Shown: positions 17,789 through 26,585 of the stretch, piece after piece
Position numbering within the stretch: the stretch's first letter is position 1
Layout: each line of letters starts with the position of its first letter
Assembly: GCA_947173495.1 (NCBI GenBank)
Contig: CAMWFQ010000019.1
Coordinates: 16,452-80,451 of the forward strand
Source: an uncultured Lachnospiraceae bacterium
GTDB lineage: Bacteria; Bacillota; Clostridia; Lachnospirales; Lachnospiraceae
Direction: 5' to 3'
Length of the DNA: 64,000 bases
Notes under the pieces: generated by a model
Databases searched by the model: none
What the model saw: the letters and a program-made list of their open reading frames with translations, nothing else
What the model was told of the DNA's origin: nothing
Position numbers and translations under genes: made by a program

Positions 17789-18409
17789 ATGAAAAATTTA
17801 TTATGCTACCAGACCTCAGAATATGACTGCGGACCTGTTACCATATTAAACGGGATCCGCTATCTTTATGAACGAGAAGAGATTTACCCCGATCTTATTA
17901 AATTTATTATGCTATACTGCATGGATACTTATAATGAAGCGGGCGAGCTTTGTAAACGCGGCACCTCTGCCGCCGCTCTGGAGTACATGAGCTGCTGGCT
18001 GAATCATTTTGCCCAGGTAAAAAACTTTCCTCTCCACTGTGAACATTTTTCCAGGGAAAGTGTATCCATCACGCCCGGCAGCCCTGTCATGGCCGCGCTT
18101 GAAAAAGGCGGTGTGGTGGTTCTTCATCTCTTTCTGGAAGTGCCTCATTATGTGCTTTTGACCGGTATCGAGAATGACCGTGTCCTGCTGTTTGATCCTT
18201 TTTATGAAGAAGCGGACGATCCTGAGCTGGACGAAGAATATAACACGCATGAAATTTCCTTTATCTTTGACCAGCCTAAAAAGGCAAACCGTTCTGTTGC
18301 CATTGAACGAATGAACCGTACCTCCAGGGATTACTATGAAATGGGTGAAATTTCCTGCAGAGAGGCTTTGGTGATGTATCATACCAATATACCCGATCTT
18401 GCTCTGTAA
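17789..18409 (+). CDS. Stand-alone C39-like cysteine peptidase family protein
   Basis: A 206-residue protein resembling the C39/papain-like fold used by bacteriocin-processing domains. The N-terminal CYQTSEYDCGPV carries the likely catalytic Cys (the second one, before GP). VPHYVLLTG supplies the His and LLFDPF the Asp. No membrane or ABC domain is attached and no leader-peptide substrate gene was seen nearby. Upstream in-frame ATGs exist, but ATG 17789 has GGAG six bases ahead and a consensus promoter at the right distance. Function is unknown; the catalytic assignment is inference from motif order. Confidence 0.75.
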   Translation: MKNLLCYQTSEYDCGPVTILNGIRYLYEREEIYPDLIKFIMLYCMDTYNEAGELCKRGTSAAALEYMSCWLNHFAQVKNFPLHCEHFSRESVSITPGSPVMAALEKGGVVVLHLFLEVPHYVLLTGIENDRVLLFDPFYEEADDPELDEEYNTHEISFIFDQPKKANRSVAIERMNRTSRDYYEMGEISCREALVMYHTNIPDLAL

Positions 18410-18610
18410 AAATATTTATATTCAATCGGAATTGGAGAAAAAATATGTAGGCGCCATCTGTTTTGCAGACGGCAATTATTCATGTGTTTGCTGTTGCCTT
18501 TTCATCCTCTATCATCAGTATTATTCTCCTGGGTCTTTGTCCTCTTCCGGTTTTTATGATGCCGGGCAGACGTGTCACAGTGCGTATTTATCAGAATTAT
18601 TTTTCCGCTT

Positions 18611-19156
18611 TTACTGCTCCATCTGCCTTCCCAGAAATCCTGCTGCCGACTGAACCAGTTTTTGCTCCACTTCACCCATTTTTCCCTTTTCCCCATTATC
18701 GATCAGCACCACTCCGCCAATCATATCTCCCTCGCAGATAATGGGGCTGATAGCTTCCTGTTCAAAATCATCTGTAACATCCTGGGTAATCGGAATAAAA
18801 TTGGCGTCGTCTTTAGAGGCAATGATCATTTCTCTTTTGTTCAGCTTTTCCTCCAGTTCCTTACTGATAGATTTACCAAGAGCGCTTTTAAATCCTCCTG
18901 AAACCGCAATAAACTGATCTCTGTCCGCGATCAGGGCAATCCGGCCTGATACCTGAGCCAGACTTTCCGCATACTGCTTTGCAAATGTATTCATTTCTCC
19001 AATGGGAGAATACTTCTTTAATATAATTTCTCCTTCCCGGTCGGTAAATATTTCTAATGGATCACTCTCTCTGATCCTTAATGTTCTTCTGATCTCCTTG
19101 GGTATCACTATGCGGCCCAAATCATCTATCCGCCTGACAATGCCTGTTGCCTTCAT
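18611..19156 (-). CDS. spoVT: Stage V sporulation regulator SpoVT
   Basis: Forespore transcription factor of 181 residues, close to the 178 of Bacillus SpoVT. The N-terminal SpoVT/AbrB swapped-hairpin domain is MKATGIVRRIDDLGRIVIPK, with EIRRTLRIRESDPLEIF following. The rest is a GAF-like domain (about 56-178) with SGRIALIADRDQFIAVSGG. Its presence indicates a spore-forming host. The start has GGAGG. The 200 nt between this gene and the C39-like gene hold no convincing gene; a weak stem (GCCGTCTG with CAGATGGC near 18450-18475) may end spoVT transcripts. Confidence 0.93.
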   Translation of the reverse strand: MKATGIVRRIDDLGRIVIPKEIRRTLRIRESDPLEIFTDREGEIILKKYSPIGEMNTFAKQYAESLAQVSGRIALIADRDQFIAVSGGFKSALGKSISKELEEKLNKREMIIASKDDANFIPITQDVTDDFEQEAISPIICEGDMIGGVVLIDNGEKGKMGEVEQKLVQSAAGFLGRQMEQ

Positions 19157-19259
19157 TTATTACTTCCTCCATTTCCTATAGTAAACTTAATACCTCTTCG
19201 CATTGGTCATGGAGTTATTATCTGTAAAAAATGGAGAATTATTCTTTCTTTTTTCGGTT

Positions 19260-20177
19260 TCAAATTCCTTCGCAGTCAAATTCCGGCACGAAGCTCTCCT
19301 GCGCCGTACTGCCTTCCTGAATAAATGCATTTTCGACACCCAGTTCTATCATGTAATTCACCACGGCTTCATATTCTCTTTTAGTCACTTTTCTGCTGAT
19401 CTCTTTGTACAGAGGATTTTTTCCCAGCTCCGCAAAAGGTGTATATTGATTCATCAGGCTGATATATACGCTGTCCCCATAGGTTTCATACACGTGCCGG
19501 ATCACCTCTCTGGCATTTTTCCTGTGCCCCGGCAATAGCAGATGCCTGACGATAACGCCGCCGGTCATCATCCCTTCATCATTAAAAACCGGCTTGCCGG
19601 CTGCTTTGACCATCTCCTCAAGCGCTGCCTTTGCCACTGAAGGATAATCCGGCGCCGATGAATATTTTTCGGCAATACGTTCATCCATATATTTAAAATC
19701 TGTCAGGAAAACATCTACGATTCCTGACAGACTCCTGATCGCCTCTCTCTTTTCATACCCGCTGCCGTTGTAAACCACCGGAATACGAAGCCCTCTCCTT
19801 TTTGCTTCCGCCAAAGCTTTGCCAATCTGGAGCACGTAGTGATCCGGCGTGACCAGATTGATATTGGCGGCTCCCTTTTCCTGCAGCTCCAGAAAAATCT
19901 CCGCCATCCTTTCTACGGAAACCTGCTTTCCCCTTCTTCCTGCGGCAATCTCATGATTTTGACAGTAAATACAGCGCAGGTTACAGCCCGAAAAAAATAC
20001 TGCTCCGGAACCGCGCTCTCCCGATATACAGGGCTCTTCCCACATATGCAGCGCTGCCCTTGCCAGAAAAATCCTGTCATCCTCAAGACAATACCCTTTT
20101 TTCCCCTTTTTCCGTTCCGCCCCGCATTCTCTCGGGCACAGATTACAGGGGCTGTCCGTCAATCCTTTCCCATCCAT
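19260..20177 (-). CDS. Radical SAM protein, PflX-type (COG1313)
   Basis: Iron-sulfur radical SAM protein related to pyruvate formate-lyase activating enzymes, 305 residues. The radical-SAM cluster motif is SGCNLRCIYCQN (C-x3-C-x2-C). A second cysteine motif at the N-terminus, CNLCPRECG, is the mark of the PflX group. ATG 20177 is chosen, with GGAG eight bases upstream. Longer in-frame starts would run into the preceding membrane-protein gene. No glycyl-radical enzyme gene is in the window, so its target is unknown. Confidence 0.87.
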   Translation of the reverse strand: MDGKGLTDSPCNLCPRECGAERKKGKKGYCLEDDRIFLARAALHMWEEPCISGERGSGAVFFSGCNLRCIYCQNHEIAAGRRGKQVSVERMAEIFLELQEKGAANINLVTPDHYVLQIGKALAEAKRRGLRIPVVYNGSGYEKREAIRSLSGIVDVFLTDFKYMDERIAEKYSSAPDYPSVAKAALEEMVKAAGKPVFNDEGMMTGGVIVRHLLLPGHRKNAREVIRHVYETYGDSVYISLMNQYTPFAELGKNPLYKEISRKVTKREYEAVVNYMIELGVENAFIQEGSTAQESFVPEFDCEGI

Positions 20178-20244
20178 ATTTTCCGCTCCACCCTGAAAAC
20201 AGCCTGCTTTTGGCTCCTGTACAGCCCATCCACATACCGGCAGT

Positions 20245-21642
20245 CTACTCTTCGCCATACAGCTCATTCCATTCGTCCCGGGGAATCGCCGTAATATTCC
20301 CCACATCATAATAACTCTCATAAAACAGGTTGATCCAGTATTCCTTGTCGTCCTCCAGATCGGAATCATGGGCATTGCTGTAGGGATTCCGAAAAGCTTC
20401 CCGCAGCTTTGGAACCACTACGATTCCGTCTCCATCCGGATCCGCCTTCTCCTCCCGGATCAGAGTGATGCGCTCCTGCTCCTCTCTGTAGATTCTGGCC
20501 AGATTGACCAGATTATCCAGATAGGTAAAGAACAGCCATACACACAATACGCTGACCAGACTGTATTTGACTGCCCGGATGGTCTGTTCATGATCTGACA
20601 CATCCACAATCCCCTGAATGCAGGCGATAAACAAAAAGATTCCTGCACCGAAATAGGCCCTGTCCATGGGCGTGGGCGCCATGGCAAGCGCATAACTGGT
20701 AGCAACCGCCGCTGTCAAAAACAATACGGTTTCATTCTGCCGTACCTGCTGCCAGCGCTGCAGCTTTTTCTGCAGCACCAGGAAGACCAGCACAATGACC
20801 ACAATAACGATTACCGGAAAAAACAGCTTTCTCAGATTGATGGTGATCTTATAAATCCTGGAAAAAAGTCCCACTATCCCAGCGTATTCACCCTCCGACA
20901 TAGTCTCGCTTCTGTTCCTTATCCCCGGCGCGGAGATCATTCCAAGCATACCGCAGCACATTCCCGCCACTCCAGAAATCATAAAGGGATAAACGCTTCT
21001 TGCCTTTTTCTTCCGTCTCTCCCACCAGAAATTCAGTCCGAACATCAGCACAAGCATCAGCCCGCCGCCCGAAGTATTCTCGTTACACCAGCCAGCCAGC
21101 ACACCGAAAGGGAACGTCACCACCGCAAGCAGAGCCTGATGCCTGATCTTCTCCGGCCGCTCCAGGAAATGCCGGTACAAGGTGACAAATCCCAAAATAA
21201 ACACACTGCCCCACAGATAATTACAGGCGCCGCAGATCCAGAGCATGGTCTGTCCAAAATCCACCGCAAATCTCCACAAAAAGGTGATAATAAGGAGCAG
21301 CACAAAAATATCATTTTTTCTTCTGCGGCGTATATTTGCGTACATTAAGAGCACCAGCGCCATAAACATGAAGCTGTTTACCAGATTATATACCTGCTTG
21401 TCCACCGACAGTGACAGCCTGACATTGAACTGTCCGATCACTCTTCCGCTGTTTGACAGATATTCCCCGTACTGCTGCTTCACCAGATCCCACAAGGAGG
21501 AAGCCTCACGCACATTACAGGCGTAGGCATAATCGTCTGACATATAAGGCGTCAGAATATTATACGCATAAATCATTACAAATGCGGCAAACAGAATGAA
21601 AATAAATACATGCTTTCTGTGTTTTTCCATAAAACCGGTCAT
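20245..21642 (-). CDS. DUF6056-like polytopic membrane protein
   Basis: Integral membrane protein of 465 residues with roughly ten hydrophobic segments. The segment after the first helix, TPYMSDDYAYA, followed by SNSGRVIGQF, and WICGACNYLWG further on, resemble DUF6056/GT-C-like proteins thought to act in surface-glycan assembly. In GT-C enzymes an acidic pair in the first loop is catalytic; here it is DD at about 34-35. That role is inference. It is followed after 67 nt by the radical SAM gene on the same strand. Confidence 0.7.
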   Translation of the reverse strand: MTGFMEKHRKHVFIFILFAAFVMIYAYNILTPYMSDDYAYACNVREASSLWDLVKQQYGEYLSNSGRVIGQFNVRLSLSVDKQVYNLVNSFMFMALVLLMYANIRRRRKNDIFVLLLIITFLWRFAVDFGQTMLWICGACNYLWGSVFILGFVTLYRHFLERPEKIRHQALLAVVTFPFGVLAGWCNENTSGGGLMLVLMFGLNFWWERRKKKARSVYPFMISGVAGMCCGMLGMISAPGIRNRSETMSEGEYAGIVGLFSRIYKITINLRKLFFPVIVIVVIVLVFLVLQKKLQRWQQVRQNETVLFLTAAVATSYALAMAPTPMDRAYFGAGIFLFIACIQGIVDVSDHEQTIRAVKYSLVSVLCVWLFFTYLDNLVNLARIYREEQERITLIREEKADPDGDGIVVVPKLREAFRNPYSNAHDSDLEDDKEYWINLFYESYYDVGNITAIPRDEWNELYGEE

Positions 21643-21661
21643 CTCTTCTTTTCCTTCTTTT

Positions 21662-22444
21662 CTACGGATTCTTTATCATATTTTCAATAAATTCATCTTT
21701 CTTCGCGGTCACTTCCACCCAGCCCGGCCGGAATCCGCTTCGAATGGCATTTCTGACGGATTTCACATTCGACCATGCCGCACAGTAAAAGGGGACAAGT
21801 CCTCTCTCGAAAGTCTCTCTGGCAAGCCTGTTTGTAAGCGCTGACGCTATCCCCTGTCTCCGGTATTCCGGAAGCACATCCACACCGATCTGCCACATGG
21901 TATCGCAATCTGCAGAACAGCCTGCAAGCCCGACCAGCCCTCCCTGGTCAAACGCTCCGACGGCCAGCCGGTCCAAATGCTTTCGGTCCGCGCACAGCGC
22001 ATTCTTCCATTCCGGGAGATACAATTCTGCAAACTCCTTCTCCTCCAGAACGCGAAGCTCATATGCACAGCTTTGGCTGTATCGGAAAATTTCCTTTTCA
22101 TCGGGAAGAAAGTAATCCGCCATAAAGCAAACTCTCGCCCCTGCCCTCTCCAGTATCCGATTCAGGGGATACAGTCCCGGCGTTTCAAAGCAGTTCTCAA
22201 TGCCGGGAACACTGTTTATAAACCTTTCTATTTCCGGAAGAAGCTCCGCCGCTCCTGTCGCTACTATGTTCGTTCCATAGGATACCAGATTGCAGATATG
22301 GGGCAGCTTCAGATACCGCCTGGCCCGGTCATCCGCAATTGATTCATGGACATTGTTATGGTCTGATAAAAAATCCTCCGGCGCACAGTTACAGTCACAG
22401 GCCGACTGCTGCAATGCAATTTTCAGTATGGTATCATTGTTCAT
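21662..22444 (-). CDS. GNAT-family N-acetyltransferase
   Basis: A 260-residue acetyltransferase with a non-GNAT N-terminal half and a C-terminal GNAT domain. The acetyl-CoA loop is GVDVLPEYRRQGIASALTN at about residues 190-208. The motif AAWSNVKSVRNAIRSGFRPG is characteristic of GNATs with an N-terminal extension, such as GCN5-related members of Clostridia. ATG 22444 is preceded by AAAGGA. A longer in-frame opening overlaps the AlkD-like gene and lacks a ribosome site. Substrate unknown. Confidence 0.82.
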   Translation of the reverse strand: MNNDTILKIALQQSACDCNCAPEDFLSDHNNVHESIADDRARRYLKLPHICNLVSYGTNIVATGAAELLPEIERFINSVPGIENCFETPGLYPLNRILERAGARVCFMADYFLPDEKEIFRYSQSCAYELRVLEEKEFAELYLPEWKNALCADRKHLDRLAVGAFDQGGLVGLAGCSADCDTMWQIGVDVLPEYRRQGIASALTNRLARETFERGLVPFYCAAWSNVKSVRNAIRSGFRPGWVEVTAKKDEFIENMIKNP

Positions 22445-22472
22445 GGGGTTTGTCCTTTCTTCCAGGAGTTTA

Positions 22473-22940
22473 TCATACCAGGAACTTACCGGCCAGCAGT
22501 TTAACTGCCACCTCCGGATGCTCCCTGAAATAGGGACGGCTTGTCCAAACCCGCAGTCCTTCTGACGCAGCTCTGCGAATGTTCGCGCTTTTATCGGCAA
22601 ACCATTCCCTTATCGTTGCCAGTGCATTCTCATATCCGATCTTTGCGCAATAATTATCGAATGCCATCGCCAATATTTCCTGCACCTTCCAGCTCTCATG
22701 CAGACTTACCGTATCATGAAGAAAAGTGAGCGCCTCCGGGTATTCATCTGCTATATAGCCGGCCAGAAATACCCCCACCTCCTGTATCTGAAAATTATCA
22801 GACTGATACAGGATTGGATATATTTCATAGCATTCCTGAGCCGTATGCTCTTTATAAAGTTTTTTTGCTTCCGTCTTTACAAGCTTCAAACTGTCCTTGT
22901 CAGGAATCAGTTCGGAAAGGTATTGTACGTAATGATTCAT
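22473..22940 (-). CDS. Short AlkD-like HEAT-repeat protein
   Basis: A 155-residue all-helical protein with HEAT-like repeats resembling the DNA alkylation repair family AlkC/AlkD. Examples are QIQEVGVFLAGYIADEYPEA, WKVQEILAMAFDNY, and SANIRRAASEGLRVWTSRPY with a WTSRPYFREHPE end. Full AlkD proteins are about 230 residues, and this one ends where further repeats normally follow. It is either a short family branch or C-terminally truncated. The stop lies 28 nt before the GNAT start, so the gene pair looks co-transcribed. Confidence 0.65.
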   Translation of the reverse strand: MNHYVQYLSELIPDKDSLKLVKTEAKKLYKEHTAQECYEIYPILYQSDNFQIQEVGVFLAGYIADEYPEALTFLHDTVSLHESWKVQEILAMAFDNYCAKIGYENALATIREWFADKSANIRRAASEGLRVWTSRPYFREHPEVAVKLLAGKFLV

Positions 22941-22958
22941 TTTTTCTGATACTCCTTG

Positions 22959-24770
22959 TTAAAGAGACTTATAATATTTTTCAATCATTGCAGCCATCAG
23001 TTTTCTTCTTTCTACTAAAAATCCATCATAATTGTCAACATCCATATTAATAACTTCTCCTGGTATGGCATTTTCAGCAAGATTCATCATCAATTCATTT
23101 TCATCCGTAATATTTCCAATCTGCACACTCTTTGTCTTGCACTGCTTGAGGATGACACTAAAGTATTCACATGGCGGATCATCACTGATTGCTTTATTGA
23201 CCTGTGTATCCAGATAAGTATAATTTGCCACCTGATTATATCTTCCCTTTGCATCCACGCCGTTTTTCTTAAGATATGCTTTCGGGAAGATATGATGCAT
23301 ATCACCAGAAATTGTGATAAGATCAGAAATCATTGTTCCCTTCATAAGCATAGAGCTACTCTTCAGATAATCCTGTGCCGCAAGGAATGTATTAAAAGCA
23401 GGGCTATTAACTGATGTGGTTTCCAGGTTTTGCGGAAGTGTTACCTTCCAGAACGTATCTGATAGTGCTGATGCCTCAGCTTCCTGCTCAAACTGCAAAA
23501 ACCCTTTTTCTGCGATATTTCTTATATCCCGACTCATAACGGATTCGGGCGAACCTACATATCTACCTGTAAGTGTTGAAAGTACAAACCACTTTTGAAC
23601 GAGATGTTTAATCTGTCCCTGATGAATACTGGGATCATCCTGCAGCTTTAAATACAAAGTGTATGCAAAATCCAACGTCATTTGTGAGTTAAGAAGCTTA
23701 CTGGACCTAAAACCTGCTCCCTTTATAGCAAGAACAAATTGTTCAAAACTGTACTCATTAACAAACTTCAGGATTCCACCCTTCAGTCTCTCATATGAAA
23801 CCTCGACAACCTCATCCCTATATTCTCTCGTTTCAAAATCTCTGCCTGAAAGCAGACTTACAAGATCCGAAATTCTTCCACGATTAAAGCTATACATAAA
23901 AGCTACACGAAGCATATCACCATAATCAGGATCGTAGATGTCTTCATTATCTTTTGCCAACCAACAAATTTTTGATGCAAATTCACTCTTCTCAAACTCT
24001 TTATCCTTGATCATCTGTGGATAAAAATCCGGTTTCACAGCCAAATGGCAGAAATAATCAACCACCTTCCGAAGCATATTACCACCATGTATTGTATCCG
24101 AAGCCATTTTTGACATAACGAAATCTGACTGACTAAGTGGTGTTCCTCTGGAATTGATCCGAATAAAAATTTCAGTAACCTCATCAATATCAAGAGAGTG
24201 GTCCAGTTCAATCACTCCTATCTGGCGGTTTGCAACACTCTTAAGTTTGAGCAAAATCTCTGACAGCTCATCCAGATCTATCCCCTCATTTACCTGTGCA
24301 TATTCATTTTCAAATGCACGTTGGCGAAAATCAGCTTTAAACAGCTCCGATATATCTGGTATCCACTTTTTGTCCTTAAGGTGAGATGCATCCTGAACAG
24401 CAAATTTCTTGGTGGGATCATCTGCAAGTGGATTGAATGCTATCTTAATCCTACCTTTGTTAAAGTCCTCGTCAAGCACTTCCATACCAGAAAGGGCTGC
24501 CATAAGTGCCGTTATTCTCTGTTGACCGTCAATAAGAACATGTTTTCCATTCGCCATGGTTCCATCTTTTGTCTGTACATCAGGATTTTTCCATGTGATA
24601 ATGTACCCAGTCGGATACCCGTTATAAAGGGAATCTATCAAATCTCTCACCTGACTCCTTTTCCATACAAAAGGCCGCTGAATTTCAGGAATTACAAACT
24701 GCCCCGCCTCTATCAGCCCCAGGACTGCACTGACTGAATACTGCATTAATGTAAATTTCTCACCAACCAT
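22959..24770 (-). CDS. DUF262/DUF1524 (GmrSD-type) nuclease-like protein
   Basis: A 603-residue single-chain protein with the GmrSD type IV restriction layout. The N-terminal DUF262 domain has QRPFVW (about 31-36) and the hallmark DGQQR (81-85), a ParB-like NTP-hydrolysing motif. The C-terminal DUF1524 domain has an HNH-type HHIFP at about 492 with a following NQVANYTYL. GmrSD cuts glucosylated or other modified phage DNA; some DUF262 proteins have other defence roles. ATG 24770 has GGAG nine bases upstream. It lies downstream of a toxin-antitoxin pair on the same strand. Confidence 0.85.
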   Translation of the reverse strand: MVGEKFTLMQYSVSAVLGLIEAGQFVIPEIQRPFVWKRSQVRDLIDSLYNGYPTGYIITWKNPDVQTKDGTMANGKHVLIDGQQRITALMAALSGMEVLDEDFNKGRIKIAFNPLADDPTKKFAVQDASHLKDKKWIPDISELFKADFRQRAFENEYAQVNEGIDLDELSEILLKLKSVANRQIGVIELDHSLDIDEVTEIFIRINSRGTPLSQSDFVMSKMASDTIHGGNMLRKVVDYFCHLAVKPDFYPQMIKDKEFEKSEFASKICWLAKDNEDIYDPDYGDMLRVAFMYSFNRGRISDLVSLLSGRDFETREYRDEVVEVSYERLKGGILKFVNEYSFEQFVLAIKGAGFRSSKLLNSQMTLDFAYTLYLKLQDDPSIHQGQIKHLVQKWFVLSTLTGRYVGSPESVMSRDIRNIAEKGFLQFEQEAEASALSDTFWKVTLPQNLETTSVNSPAFNTFLAAQDYLKSSSMLMKGTMISDLITISGDMHHIFPKAYLKKNGVDAKGRYNQVANYTYLDTQVNKAISDDPPCEYFSVILKQCKTKSVQIGNITDENELMMNLAENAIPGEVINMDVDNYDGFLVERRKLMAAMIEKYYKSL

Positions 24771-24832
24771 AGTATTTTTCTCCCGTTTCAAATTCCTCAA
24801 GGCGGAGGTGCCAGCAACGTGTCATGGTTGGT

Positions 24833-25051
24833 TCACCTCCTGTATCTTAAAGTATTTTCCAAGGCCCTCTCTTGTTCGTCCAAACCCGTTCCATTCTCTT
24901 GTTTTCCTTTAATTTCCCAATATGCTTTGCAATCGGCATTCTGATCAGTTACAGTAAATCCGGACTTTTCATAAATGATATTCGCTTTTACAGAAAAGGC
25001 TGCTATGAAAATCGCGGCTCCCAGTTCATTGCCGGAGGCCGCATTATTCAT
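24833..25051 (-). CDS. Possible small hypothetical protein
   Basis: A 72-residue open frame lying directly after the antitoxin gene and before the DUF262 gene. The frame is also open to a TTG that touches the antitoxin stop codon. The N-terminal part (AAIFIAAFSVKANIIY) is hydrophobic, and the rest is charged and hydrophilic. The ribosome site is weak (CTGGGTAAA). It may be a real small gene of the toxin-antitoxin/nuclease operon or a remnant. No family was recognised. Confidence 0.3.
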   Translation of the reverse strand: MNNAASGNELGAAIFIAAFSVKANIIYEKSGFTVTDQNADCKAYWEIKGKQENGTGLDEQERALENTLRYRR

Positions 25052-25063
25052 TTTACCCAGCAA

Positions 25064-26068
25064 TTAATTCAGTTGTATATCCTTCGCATAAGCATAAGAA
25101 ATTATCTCGCCTTTTTTTGTAGCGGTATAGCCCTTTTCTTTATGAGAATAATCCGAGATATCGGAGGATCCGAAATTCTTGAATTTTTCGTAAATTCGCT
25201 CAAGTACCTCTGTCTCAGTATCAGAAAGAATTCCCTCAGGGAAATCATTGTCTGGAATTACCTGATGTTTCTCATAAACACCGTCATAAAAAACTTCAAT
25301 ATGGGCAATATGATCCGCTGCCATTTTCCCGAGAACCATGTCAAAATTGTCTGGTACTGGTCCATAAGGAAGATGAGCATACTTCAGACCAGAGATAGAT
25401 ATTCCATTTTCTTTATAAAAGATCATATCTGAATAGTTGAGCAGCTTCATTAATTTTGTCTTAAGCAATTCGGGGTTTTTATGCGCAAAAAACAGAACCA
25501 TTGCACAGAGTTTTTCGTAATCAAACCCTTTAAATCCATTTTCTTCACAAGGGGCTTTTGAGAAAAACAGATCAAAAAAGTGTCTGCCCATTCGATACTC
25601 TGTGTCCTGTTCCAATTTTTCGACCGTTTCAAGCAATCTGACTATCTGTTTTTCGTCAAGAGCAACTTCATTCTCAGTAAGATAGGTGCGCATGTTTTCA
25701 GGCTCACGTAAGAATAGCAGCAAACTATTATGTGCTCGATCCTGAACAGCACCGTTTTCGTATCTGCGAATAGTCTTGTCTCCCCAGTTTAAAAGCTTTG
25801 CGAAGCTTCTCTGGCTAAGACCATACTGCTCTCTTATCTTTCTTATTTCTTCCGGAAGAAGAAGTTTATGTCTCCTTCTGTATTCATTGTAGGCATTGAT
25901 AAGCGTCGCCGGATCAAGCTCCTCATTGAAAAGTTCTTCACCGCACTCAGCACATACCATCACCTGTGCATCGACTTCGATGTCTTCTCCACATACATTG
26001 AAGATCTCTTGCCGAGTTATTATTTTCGTTTCAACTTCCCTTCCACATACTTCACAATAATCCATCAT
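25064..26068 (-). CDS. Zinc-finger/HTH antitoxin with Panacea (DUF4065) domain
   Basis: Antitoxin and likely autorepressor of 334 residues. The N-terminal zinc finger has two CxxC pairs (CEVC, CAEC), as in MqsA. A helix-turn-helix follows at about 77-115 (LSQRSFAKLLNWGDKTIRRY), also MqsA/Xre-like. The C-terminal Panacea/SocA-type domain has TKLMKLLNYSDMIFY and GLKYAHLPYGPVP. Panacea domains are known as promiscuous toxin-neutralising modules. It starts 18 nt after the toxin gene with GGAGG eight bases ahead of ATGATG. Toxin-first order is the same as in mqsRA. Confidence 0.85.
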   Translation of the reverse strand: MMDYCEVCGREVETKIITRQEIFNVCGEDIEVDAQVMVCAECGEELFNEELDPATLINAYNEYRRRHKLLLPEEIRKIREQYGLSQRSFAKLLNWGDKTIRRYENGAVQDRAHNSLLLFLREPENMRTYLTENEVALDEKQIVRLLETVEKLEQDTEYRMGRHFFDLFFSKAPCEENGFKGFDYEKLCAMVLFFAHKNPELLKTKLMKLLNYSDMIFYKENGISISGLKYAHLPYGPVPDNFDMVLGKMAADHIAHIEVFYDGVYEKHQVIPDNDFPEGILSDTETEVLERIYEKFKNFGSSDISDYSHKEKGYTATKKGEIISYAYAKDIQLN

Positions 26069-26086
26069 TGCCGTAACCTCCTTTGC

Positions 26087-26431
26087 CTAGCTATAATCAT
26101 CCTCATGGAAACTAAGGCATTTGAGGATATCCTTTCCATTTCGGTTTTGTATTTTCAATTTCACATAAAACTGCTCACCGTCAACAGTTTTCTTAAACTC
26201 CCATATATCACCAGGCTGGCTTCTGTCCAAGTCTTGCTTTGGGCCTTTGAAGTAATCTCCAATCATTAGCCCAAGCATTTCGTCTTTCGCATCTTTGACC
26301 GTAAGTCCATGATCTGATAGGGCTTGTAGATTTTTCCCTCTCGGAACAAACACATAATCCCCCGCTGCAATTAGCCTTTTCGCCTGAGCAAGGAATGATG
26401 AGATGTCCGACGTGCTCGCTTGATTACTCAC
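26087..26431 (-). CDS. MqsR-like toxin (predicted mRNA interferase)
   Basis: A 114-residue protein aligning by eye with MqsR-fold toxins. DYFKGP, DIWEFKK, FYVKLKI and CLSFHED match in order the MqsR stretches DFYKSM, TIWQDVY, VYLKITV and IVSFKEK. MqsR toxins are ribosome-independent RNases of the RelE-like fold. The start is GTG with GGAGG seven bases upstream. A consensus promoter lies 24 bp further up. The downstream antitoxin carries the matching MqsA-type zinc finger and HTH. The residue-level similarity is modest, so the enzymatic activity is inferred. Confidence 0.72.
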   Translation of the reverse strand: MSNQASTSDISSFLAQAKRLIAAGDYVFVPRGKNLQALSDHGLTVKDAKDEMLGLMIGDYFKGPKQDLDRSQPGDIWEFKKTVDGEQFYVKLKIQNRNGKDILKCLSFHEDDYS

Positions 26432-26454
26432 TCAGTCACCTCCGTGTACTTTAT

Positions 26455-26482
26455 ATTATACCCACAATTCTTTTAATGTCAA
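26455..26482 (-). promoter_or_regulatory. Consensus promoter of the toxin-antitoxin operon
   Basis: On the minus strand TTGACA (26477-26482), 16-bp spacer, TATAAT (26455-26460). Both hexamers are perfect. A terminator-like palindrome abuts the -35, insulating it from the MerR gene. Confidence 0.85.
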
Positions 26483-26484
26483 CA

Positions 26485-26510
26485 AAAATGCGGTCATCTG
26501 ACCGCATTTT
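26485..26510 (-). terminator. Terminator after merR-family gene
   Basis: A perfect 12-bp inverted repeat (AAAATGCGGTCA with TGACCGCATTTT, two-base loop). On the minus strand it ends in a T-run (TTTTTGTT). It lies 76 nt after the MerR stop codon and 2 nt before the -35 of the toxin promoter. Confidence 0.75.
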
Positions 26511-26585
26511 CATAATAATAGAAGACTCACGGGATGTGAATTTTATTATTTTAATAATCCCCTGGAGCTTGAGTTCGGCCTTTGA

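Noticed and set aside
18463..18741. Plus-strand small membrane-like frame after the C39-like gene
   Set aside because: More than half of it runs antisense through spoVT, no ribosome site precedes it, and the hydrophobic part ends in low-complexity Pro/Phe sequence.
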